Assembly (NCBI RefSeq): GCF_902806685.2
Contig: NC_048554.1
Coordinates: forward strand, 7,440,001 to 7,504,000
From: Maniola hyperantus
Lineage: Eukaryota; Arthropoda; Insecta; Lepidoptera; Nymphalidae
Length of the DNA: 64,000 nucleotides
Reading direction: 5' to 3'
Both the position numbers and the translations under genes were made by a program. The first letter of the stretch is position 1. Each line of letters begins with the position of its first letter. This document shows, in pieces, positions 23,517 through 34,000 of the stretch. Below the pieces are notes generated by a model. The model was not told where the DNA came from and did not search any database. It was given only the letters and a program-made list of their open reading frames with translations.

Positions 23517-23869
23517 TAGGTGCAGAACTCTAGCAAAAACAGCGTTATTGTTATACTACCCAAACAATCTAATACTAATAATAACCATTTGCCTTATTTT
23601 GTAGTTTTAGTGATTTAGTATTTGTCAACCCCGCAGTGTATAGCGTGCAAAACTCGGGTCAATGCCCCGCCTACGATGTAGCATTGACGCCGAATGGCCT
23701 ACTTACACAGCGTTCGTTGATCTCTAGCGTCAGTCAGATGTTTTATTTGGAATATATCGTGAACTTTTTCAAAATGTAATTGTTTTTAGATTTTTTCGCG
23801 TTTTTTTGGTGTTATCATATCAGTAATCATCAGTCTTCGTTTTTGCTAGCGTTCTGGTTACACCCTGTA
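23517..23869. mobile_element. TIR element, family T1 (second copy)
   Basis: Ends 'gctagcgttctggttacacc' and 'ctg', like 9699-9979. The interior matches ('agtcagatgttttatttg', 'tcatatcagtaatcatcag') but carries an extra segment of about 90 bp (roughly 23610-23700) that is GC-richer. Confidence 0.6.
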
Positions 23870-24221
23870 TAATAGTTAAGTATAATTAAAGCATTTCTTT
23901 ACAGACTCTGATTAATTAATCTGTTTACTCAACATGTACATACTACGTACCTATCAGCGGTTTCGCTAACAAAGTTCGTAGTTATGTTTGTATTCAAATT
24001 TAATTATTGTATTAAAGGTGAAACGAGGGTAAGGGCCTAAACAAACAAAAAATATTGCTATTTGCCAGTTTTCGGCTTTCCACATTTTCATCATGGACTT
24101 TGCCTATGCACCTAAGTATGACAATCAAGTTTGCAAGAAAATAGAGAGAAATTATTATTAGAAAAGTGATAGTCCCTTTTTCCTTAGTTTGCTTAAAAGA
24201 TAAGTAAAATATAATGCATAA

Positions 24222-24376
24222 ATTATAAGTTCTCACGCGCCATTTTAACTTTTTGTGTCAACTGTCAAGTGAAAAGTACGATTTTAGTCCTTGTTATAGA
24301 GGTGAATAGGACATTTGACATGACAGTTGACACATAGAGCTAAAATGGCGCGTGAGTTCTCATTTTGTACGGACTA
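24222..24376. mobile_element. Fold-back MITE, family M1
   Basis: The arms 'ttctcacgcgccattttaac' and 'aaaatggcgcgtgagttctc' pair. It ends 'ttttgtacggacta', and a Helitron-A begins immediately after. Confidence 0.7.
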
Positions 24377-24588
24377 AAGGCGAAAGTTTGTGTGTGTGTG
24401 TGTGTGTGTGTATGTTTGTTACTCCTTCACGCAAAAACTACTGGACGGATTTGGCTGAAATTTGGAATGGAAACACATTATACCCTGGATTAACACATAG
24501 GCTACTTTATAACCCGGAAAATCAAAGAGTTCCCGCAGGATTTTGAAAAACGTAAATCCACGCGGACGAAGTCGCGGGCATCAGCTAG
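24377..24588 (+). mobile_element. Helitron-A-like element with (tg)n tract
   Basis: 'cgaaagtttgtgtg' then (tg)n, 'ggaaaatcaaagagttcccg', 'cacgcggacgaagtcgcggg', ending CTAG at 24585-24588 before T. Confidence 0.65.
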
Positions 24589-25171
24589 TCATGAATAATT
24601 GTCAGTTCGGGGTAACAAGGGGCCGCCTATAGTGCGCCCCTAACGCATTTCAGCGAAAAGATGGCGAAAAGCTATTTGTTCACCTTTTAAGTAAACTTTA
24701 AAAATACCTGTAAACTAATTTGAAACTGAATACTTCGTTATGCTATATAGTTTGATTGTATATTATATTTTTATCCTATGTGATCCTTGAAAGGCACACA
24801 TAACGCAGGATGGCTCATGGTATAGGTAAATCCCGCAAATTGCTAATGCGCGTTGCCGCCATTTTAATGACGTCAGCACTAGACTGAAGTTTCGAGCTGA
24901 TGGTATATTTTTATTTTTTACTACGAAGTAGTACATAAAATTTCGATTTTTACTTAAATATACATCAAAATGACGTTATTTCAATGTTAATGAGACATGG
25001 TTCCAGCGCAATATCAATTTGCGGGACTTATAGGTAATGACACGACTTATGTAGGAGGTATAGACTATAGATAGGTACTGTACGACGCGCAACGTTGAAT
25101 TTTACCTTCAAATTTCAAACAATGCATATTGAGTCTCCTTCGAAAGCTCCCGAGCGTACCTCATACAAATG
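24589..25171. other. Intergenic, no gene seen
   Basis: AT-rich single-copy-looking DNA. Nothing recognised. Confidence 0.4.
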
Positions 25172-25358
25172 AAGTTTGAATCTCACCTATTAACGCACAG
25201 CTCAAACTACTAGTCGGATCGGACTGAGAGGCATGCAGGAACTATTATGACGTAGACATCGGCTAAGAAAGGATTTTTGAAAATTCAACTCCTAAAGGGT
25301 AAAATAGAAGTTTGAAATTTGTGTAGTCCACGCGGACGAAGTCGCGGGAATAAGCTAG
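25172..25358 (+). mobile_element. Helitron-B-like element, first of a head-to-tail pair
   Basis: 'tattaacgcacagctcaaac', 'cacgcggacgaagtcgcggg', ending CTAG at 25355-25358. The next element starts TC at 25359 with no gap. Confidence 0.65.
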
Positions 25359-25564
25359 TCTAAGTATATAAAAGGAAAGGGTGACTGACTGACTGACTGA
25401 CCGACTGATCTATCAACGCACAGCTCAAACTACTGGACGGATCGGGCTGAAAGGCATGCAGATAGCTATTATGACGTAGGCTAAGAAAGGATTTTTAACA
25501 ATTCAACCCCTAAGGGGGTGAAATTTGTGTAATCCACGCGAACGAAGTCGTGAGGATAAGCTAG
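25359..25564 (+). mobile_element. Helitron-B-like element, second of a head-to-tail pair
   Basis: Starts 'tctaagtatataaaaggaaa', contains (gact)n, and ends CTAG at 25561-25564 before T. 206 bp. Confidence 0.7.
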
Positions 25565-25834
25565 TATTCAAATAAGAATCGAACTTCGTTAGTATGGGCA
25601 GCGCTGGGAATACACTTCTCTTAAAACAAATGGAACTCAGAGCTTACAAAGGATGGAAGAGGAACGTGACGCAAATTTTAAGCCGAGTGTTGTGGGGAAT
25701 TTAAAATAGAAGGATTTGACATAACAACACGTCATGTAAGCTGGGGTAATCCCTTTTGAGATGATAATACTTTTTGTTTATTGTGGGAGGTATTAGCTGA
25801 TGCTCGTGAATTTCGTTTTTTTTAATCCTAATAT
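25565..25834. other. Intergenic, no gene seen
   Basis: Short AT-rich spacer between two repeat insertions. Confidence 0.3.
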
Positions 25835-26289
25835 TTTTAGGGTTCCATGCCTCAAAAGGAAAAAAGGAACCCTTATAGGATCACTTCGTTGTCTGTATGT
25901 CTCTCCGTTTGTCGTGTCTGTCAAGAAAAGCTATAGGGTATTTCCCGTTGACCTAGAATCATGAAATTTGGCAGGCAGATAGGTCTTATAGCACAAGTAT
26001 AGGAATAAATCTGAAATGCCGTGAATTTGTGGTCACATCACAAAACAAAATTAAAACGTCTTCATGAACCAATAATTATTATTTTCAATTTTCAAAGTAA
26101 GATCACTATACCAAGTAAGATACCTAATATATGAAAGGGCTTTACCTGTACATTCTAAAACAGATTTTTATTTATTTTTATGCATAATATTTTGTGATTT
26201 ATCGTGTAAAATGGCAAAAAATACGACTGTAGTACGGAACTCTCGGAGCGTGAGCACGCCCGAGTCTGACTCGCACTTGGCCGGTTTTT
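25835..26289 (-). repeat. R1 repeat, near full length
   Basis: Starts 'agggttccatgcctcaaaag' and ends 'gactcgcacttggccggttt', the reverse of the family start. Confidence 0.65.
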
Positions 26290-26386
26290 TTCGGTATGTC
26301 CGTTGCTATGTCCATCTACAGGACGCAATATAATATGTGCCATATTATTTCGTCATGTATGGTTAATGAATCAATCTGTATTATTT

Positions 26387-26692
26387 CATCATGATCAACC
26401 CATCGCCGGCTCACTACAGAGCACGGGTCTCCTCTCAGAGTGAGAAGGGTTTTGGCCATAGTCTACCACGCTGGCCAAGTGCGGATTGGCAGACTTCACA
26501 CACCTTTGAGAACATTATGGGGAACTCTCAGGCATGCAGGTTTCCTCACGATGTTTTCCTTCACCGTTAAAGCAAGTGATATTGTGATTACTTAAAAACG
26601 CACATAACTCCGATAAGTTAGAGGTGCCCGGGATCGAACCCCCAACCTCCGATTGGAAGGCGGACGTCCTAACCAGTAGGCTACCACAGCTG
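26387..26692 (-). mobile_element. tRNA-derived SINE, family S2, near full length
   Basis: The minus-strand head shows 'gtagcctactggttaggacg' and a B-box-like 'gggttcgatcccgggc'. Then come 'caatatcacttgctttaacg' and 'gaggaaacctgcatgcctga', ending in a 'gatgggttgatcatgatg' tail. It is the best-preserved S2 copy here. Confidence 0.7.
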
Positions 26693-27857
26693 TATTATTT
26701 ACATTTTTTTATTATTACGCCATAGCCAAGAACACAAACGTATATGAATTAAAATAGACTTAAGATTTTGTAGATTCGTAAGTTTATCACGCAGAACGTA
26801 GAACGGTTAACCGTTTATACGTATATTTACCAATACCAATTAGTATTTAACTCAGCATTATGTCATATCATGCAGTATCATGCTATACAGGGAATTTTAA
26901 CGGCGATATCGATAAGCCATTTTTATGTAAATATGATGTCATGGCCGATTTGGCTAGGAAAGGACACACTTGGCTGAAGTTCTTTATGAATAGTGCCGAT
27001 GTAAAAATGTAGCTTCATTAAGCGCTTTCTTTGTTCAAGCACGAGTATAAATTGTGATCTTTACTAAAGCAGTGACCTGTATTTTAGACAAAAATGGCAA
27101 AAACGGCTTTGTAACGACTAGCGTCGCTCACGTTGTAGAAAGCATTTTCAAAATAGCTTTTAAGTCCGGAAATGTTCCGGAAATAAGCAAGGAAAGTTTT
27201 CTTTGATGTCATTTGCAATAGCATTAGACGGGATCAGTGATGTGGTTATCTCAGGATTTGTTGTCAGTGTATCAAAAATGAAACGAAGAATAGCAGCCAT
27301 CATATCGCCAATAGGCCTATTTCAAATTAGTATGATCCAATCATAGCCAACATTAAGACGTCAAAATGATAAAATGCGCTTTTATAATATTTTGTTAAAT
27401 AACCACCTAAACACCAATATTTCAGAGGGAATATCTTTTTTAGTTAAGTTTATGTCGATAACTGTTTTTTCATAATACTCAAAATATAATTAAACAATAA
27501 ATATAAATTATTTTGCTATTATAATTATTTGACCAATGTTTGTGACAATACGCCAACTTTTTCACAACCAATATTGACTATTCTGAAACAGAGAGTGCAT
27601 GGAGTAGAATTGTTACTTTATAAGTTTTTTGAAGTGAACCTTTTTATCCGCATAGGAAAGCCTCCGTATGACGGTAATATTATGAACAGTAATGGTTATC
27701 GATATGCCGTCATCTAAGCGGTGAATTATGAATTTGAATGGATTAGATTAGATTATTGAATTTGGACTTATCGTTCCTCCGGTACCTAATTCGGAGAGAA
27801 CGTCAAGCAGAGACGACTCAAAAGGTGAAACTTGTTAATAAATCATTGTTTTTTTAG
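26693..27857. other. Upstream of first visible Cyb5r4 exon
   Basis: AT-rich; no promoter or exon could be supported. The Cyb5r4 N-terminal exon should lie in this region or farther left, but I cannot identify it. Confidence 0.35.
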
Positions 27858-28004
27858 GCAATCCACGCAACAAATGTGTGCTGCAACCTGGACACAGTCT
27901 GATGGACTGGATACGGCTGGGGAACTCAGGGAAGGACCTCACCGGCGTGGGCGGCCGCATCCGTCCCGTCACGCCTGCGGAACTTGCTGCACACAGCACA
28001 CAAA
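27858..28004 (+). CDS. Cyb5r4: Cyb5r4 visible exon 1
   Basis: Encodes GNPRNKCVLQPGHSLMDWIR and the start of the b5 domain (VTPAELAAHSTQ). It follows a T-rich AG acceptor and starts with the last two bases of a codon. The donor GTAAAC follows CAA A. Confidence 0.85.
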
Positions 28005-31000
28005 GTAAACTAGTGAATAAGCCCCCCGATTGCCATCTGTATGCTTAGTATAAGATTTTATGTCGAGAGTCGAAACACAATACCGTCAAAGTAAAATGAA
28101 CCTAAAGAGCCTTGAATTGAAGTCAAAAATTCAATGCCACTGATTTTAATTTCGCAACGTTTCCGCTTGGAGCGCTGGCTGTAGATGTGTAGACTAACTT
28201 GAACTTTAAAACAAGGCAGTTAAGATTCAGCTTACTATAATGCGGAAGGTTTTCGACACTCGAATACTATCAACGTTGGTCAGACATAAAATCTCGTACT
28301 AAAGGTACTGGAGCTGTCCTGACCTCGTAAGCCTAAAGATCCAAACGCATTCGCCCTGCGCTGCGAGACGCGGTAGCATACAAACTCACATAAATTTGTT
28401 GCGCCGCATCGTACAGTGCAACTCAAGTGTGTTGGGACCTTAATCGTATAACACATAGTGGATATAGAATGATGCAAACGCGCTTGTCATGCTCAGTAAT
28501 CGTATTCAAGTGCACTGAGTTCTCGCCCTGCTCATTATTCATGCAAACGCTAAGCTCGTATACCTAACACTTGAAACAAACACTACGGGCGACGCAAGCT
28601 GCATAGCACGACGTCGCACCGAACGCGCGCGAAGGTGTGTATGATTTGTTATGTAAGCAACTACATGAATTATCGCAGTGCAGCTCGCAACGATAACTGT
28701 AGGAGCCTGGACCAAAGCTCTAACGCTCGCTGCAGAAGTAAATATGAAGACTTATTATAGAGAGAGCCAGCGCGTGCTAGACCTTCCTTATTTTATAAAA
28801 GTTCTCTGCGTATTGTCTCCAACACTGGGAGGAATGTTTGTTTGGATCATGGTGGCTTTCGGAGATAACAGAGGTAATAAAGGTGTAAAAAATCTTACGT
28901 TAAAGTATAAAGTCTAATTTTTTTGTATTTTGTTCAGAATTGTAGGTATTAGAAATCACGTCATACATTGCCAAACACTTAGTATGGCAATGTATGACTT
29001 AACCTTCTAAGTTTAATAAATTATTAACGATTAAGGATTTCTGGCGGTAGTTCCCACGACACGAAGTGTCTGGCAATGCATGACGTGATTTCTAATACTA
29101 CTCCGAAGAAAATATAAAAAAGTTTTATCACCTGTTATCTCCCTAAGCCATGATGATCCAAACAAACACCCAAACAAACGTTCCTCCCAGTGTTGCCGAC
29201 GATACGAAGAGAAACTTTCAGCTTTTATAAAATAAGAAAATTCTGCCACGCGCTGGCTCTCTCTACAAGCTATACCAACTTTGTTAACCTGTTTATTTAT
29301 TCTCTAAAGTACTTTACCCTTTACTACCCCTTAATAATCTTTGAAACATTTTAAGTTTCAATTAATTTACATAGCTTTCAAATAGCTTCCATTGCTAGGT
29401 ATACATTTCGTGCAACAAATTCACAAAAATAAATATTCATGAATTAATGTTACTAAAAGGGGTTGCTTGTTTTATTCAGTAAGATGATAATTTTGTAACG
29501 TTTTCTTTTTCAGAGGACGCCTGGTTAGCGATACGAGGGAGAGTTTATAATATCTCACATTATTTAGCTTATCATCCTGGAGGTATTACCATTACTATTT
29601 TACCCAGTCCAAATGCTGATAGAATGCTCTTTATAGTTGCTGCTCACCCAAAATTCACAGGCAAATCATACTAGCTGATGGCCGCGACTTCGTGCGCATG
29701 GATTTGATTGTCCGGGATAAAAAAAAAAGTTGCATATGTCGCTCTCCAGGTCTTTAACTGTATCCATGTCAAAAATCACGCCGATCCGATGCTTCGTTGC
29801 AGCCTGTTTGAAGAACGAATCAATAAAAAAACAATACTTTCGCATTTATAATAATATGAGTACCTAGTGATTACGAAGTTGAGAGTGAAGTTCATCCTAT
29901 TAGCATTTTCGGACGAGGCAATATTTTAGAAACATAATTTGCCAATATAATTACAATGTCACATTTCATATTCCATTTGCAGGGCCAGAAGAACTTATGC
30001 GTGGCGCTGGTATTGATGCTACGGAACTATTCGATAAAATCCATCCCTGGGTCAATTATGATTCACTTCTGGCAAAATGTTTAGTGGGACCTCTTCGGTT
30101 CGACAGGCCAGACGCTGAGGAACTTTTCGATATCACAAATCCATCCCCTAAATCCGACCGCTTACGAGAACCGTCTAAAGCACAAGAACTAGTAAGGAAA
30201 TCTATGGAAAACTTAGCAAATTGTATAACGCCCGTTAGAAAGAAAATTACGGCTAAAAGCGAAGAAAACGTCAAAGGTAGCCCGCCGAGTAAAATAATGC
30301 AGAGTCTAATACAGTCGAGTGACTTGCCGGTCTCGATAAGCCGGCGAGCGGGGTGGGGTCAAGTGGAAACCAAAGACAAGTCTAAAGACTTGCCGTCTCC
30401 GCTGCGCTTTGATTGGATTCAAACGTCGGCGAAGCTTACTATCTCAATATACACAGGGCCTTTAGTAAATCCAGGTGGTTCTGCGAGGATTACCGACGGT
30501 GTTCTCTTCATAGAAGTGGCAACAAATGGATGGCTTAGGACGATTAAGTTGGTACCTGAGGAGGCATTAAAGGAACCCTTACAATTAAGAGTTTATTCTG
30601 AAAGCGGGAAAGTAGAGGTATGTAAATAGAATATTTTGTTACGTGTAGGTAATATGTACTAGCGACCTGCTCCGGCTTCGCACGGGTGCAATTTAGATTT
30701 TTTTTAAATTCCGTGGGAGCTCTTTGATTTTCCGGGATAAAAAGTAGCCTATGTCACACTCCAGGTCTTAAACACACATCACCACCACCATCAAAAAATC
30801 TCGTCAATCCGTTGCTCCGTTGCGACGTGAATTAAGGAAAAAACAACAAACAAACACTCTTTCGCATTCAAATATTATAAAATGGGTGGTGATGTACAAA
30901 TATTATATAATGTCGGTATATGACTATTCATATAACGAATACTACCACTACAATACTACCTATCTTGGAATCCGGCGTTCTTTGCGCTAAAACTCGTCTT

Positions 31001-34000
31001 TGTGTTCCCAAAACTTTACTAATTTACAGTTTTCTTACTACCACTTGAGAACTTGTCGACGTTATAAACTTTGACACATAATGCTCGTAGGAACTTATCT
31101 AAAATTAAATTCTCTCGGTGCTTAGTTCTTACTGTGGTATGTGAACTTTGACTAATTTGCAAAACTAAGCTACTACTTTACTAAACTATTCCTTGCAAAC
31201 TATTATGAAAAAATGTTTTTAGATATTATAAACTTAAAAGCTGCTAGTAAAAGTATATAGCCACTGTATTTCCACACGATCACCACCACACGATCCACCA
31301 GGCTTCGCTCGAGTGTTTGCTCTACCTACCTACCTAACATCATCATCATCGCATGCCTTGCCTTCTGTCCTTGCCTTGGTTCAATAGTTCCGGAGTTTAT
31401 CGATTAGGTACAAGCAAATCTTTCCCATTTATAATATTTATAACATTAGATATAATAATAACAGTTATTATCAATCATCGAACTACAATTTTTATACTAC
31501 CGAAATATCTAAGACTAAATTTAAGATTAACCTTTAACCTATTAATTTCTTAAAAGTAACAGTTCGTACATCTAATTCCCACTGGCATTACGTAGGTATT
31601 ATTATAAATGAAAATATATTCTCTGTGATAAATCCCTAATCCAAAGAGGTATTATACGCCGCTATTACTTTATTAATGTAGGACTTTAATTAGCGTAATT
31701 CTATTGTATACTTACTTACCTGCATTTGACTAATTCGCATTATCTAACGTGAAAATTATTTTACAGGTTATTGCGTTAAAGGCAGCGAGCAAGGTTTGGA
31801 AGAATATCGGGGAGACGACATACGGAGCCGCGGTGCCTATTTCATCACCTCGGTCGGTGAACTGTCGAGTGATGCATGTTGAACGTGTCTCTCACGACAC
31901 GACACTGCTTGCCTTGTGCCCGGAGACTGGACCTGTACTTGTACCTTTGGGATACCATGTACGAGTTCACCATAGAGTTAATGGTAAGACTTGGTGTTTT
32001 AAGCGGCTCCAATATGCACTGGAATCATGACAAGAATCGGCTTGTGGTTTACCTCGGTCGGTGAACTGTCGAGTGGTGCATGTTGAACGTGTCTCTCACG
32101 ACACTACCCTACTTGCCTTGTATACGTAGTTAGCCAAGTTCTTGTACCTTTGAGAGTTCCCATTAAGTTACCATTTAAGAGTTCACCATAAAGTTAATGG
32201 TATGATTTTGTGTTTTTAAGCGACTTCAAAAATGTGGCTTAAAACACAAAACTAACACATGACGTCAAAGAAGCGGCTCTTGAACCACTCAGCTCGCAGG
32301 TGTGTACGTGGTGGTGGTACGTACGTAAAGCTGTGAAGCCTCCTTTAAATAATATAAAGTAACCCCGTATAATTCCAACTACGCAAACTATACGTAGGTA
32401 CAGTCCGTACAAAATGACTCCTCAGGCGCCATTTTAAATCTATGGGTTAACTGTCATATCAAAAGTACGGTTCACATCTAAAATCGTACTTTTCACATGA
32501 AAGACACAAAAAGCTAAAATAGCGCGTGATGAGTTAAAGCGTTATAATACGCTGTAGGTACGCTTTTATCTTATACGCAAACTAATTGGTCCCAAACTTT
32601 GATGATACAGTGGATTAGTGGGCTTATAAGTTTTATTATTATCGCAGATAAGGAATGCGTCCGCTCCTACACGCCAGTGGGCGACCACTGGGATCGTTTC
32701 GGGAGCGATTTGAGCGCGCTCAAACTGACCGTGAAGAGGTACGACACGGGCGCTCTGTCGCCTCATCTCGCTGACTTGAGAGCTGGGGATTCATTGACAT
32801 TGTCAGGGCCTTACGGGAACTTTCAGTTACAAAAGGTGAGACAACTAAAGAAAAGCTTTTTAATCACTCGCTGCTGTAGACAAATTAATCTTTTTAGTTG
32901 GTAAAGTTCTTCGCACATTACACTGACTCGACACGAATCCAACAGCGTTCGAACTTTCGATTCAGAATCGCATCAGAGTCGCGTGGCTCAATAGCTCAAC
33001 GGATAAGTAGGGGACTGGATTCCGAAACGTCGGCGGTTCAAACCCTACTCGTTGCACTGTTGTCGTACCCACTCCTGGCACAAGCTTTACGCTTAGTTGG
33101 AGGAGAAAAGAGCCAATTAGTTATGAGTAACATGGCTAATATTATTTTGAAGAAAAATCCACCGTAAAGAACAGGATATTATTATAAAGCTCACATTTTC
33201 CTTGCTTTACTGGGAGTCGACTCGAAGTGGAGTCGCGTCGAGTTTGTGTAATGTGCGAAGACCGTTAGACTTAGTCGGTGCCTTAATGACTACGCCAAGG
33301 TTAAACTTCTTTGCTTTTATTACAACGCTCTTTTAAACTTTTGTTTTTTTAAAGTAAGTAAATTCTATAGACGAAATCGGAAGTTTGCCTAAAAAGCTTT
33401 GCTTTTAAAAAGCAAATGTTACTTTAGTAGCCTGTTTAATCATTACCGCAATACCTGTTCTCTTAAATAATATTATACCTACCAGTACGTATTTAATGAA
33501 TATTTTACAAAAAACCGGCAAGTGCGAGTCGGACTCGTGCGCTGAGGGTACCGTGGTTCCGTAGGTACTACAGAAGTAAAACGGTAAGAATCGCTTTTGT
33601 TAATGAACCGCAAAACTAACTTTGTTTGTAAAGGTTTATTGTTAATATAAGAAAAACTGACAGGTAGAGCGTTAGTTTTATTTTTTCTGTAAAATATCTA
33701 TTTCAGATTTTTCGACTGGTAAACTTCGGAGATGAGGGGCAGGAACGATATTTTGCACGATAAATTAAAAACTATTATGAATAAAACTAAATCAAAATCT
33801 GTTTTAGAATTTACAGGTTTAGCCCTTTCATAATATGATAGCCTACTTGATATAGTAATCTTACTTTGAAAGTTGAAAATACTAATTATTTGTTCAATAA
33901 CACATTTAATTTTTTTTGTGATGTAACCAAAAATTCAAGATTTTCGGATTTTTCCCTTTACTTGTACTGCAAATTTCATGATTCTAGGTCAACGGGAAGT

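Noticed and set aside
28678..28917. 79-codon ORF between Cyb5r4 exons
   Set aside because: Lies within one arm of the fold-back MITE; the opposite arm gives a similar ORF on the other strand.
32051..32222. Mutually exclusive alternative exon of Cyb5r4
   Set aside because: In-frame stop and no usable acceptor, so treated as a decayed duplicate.
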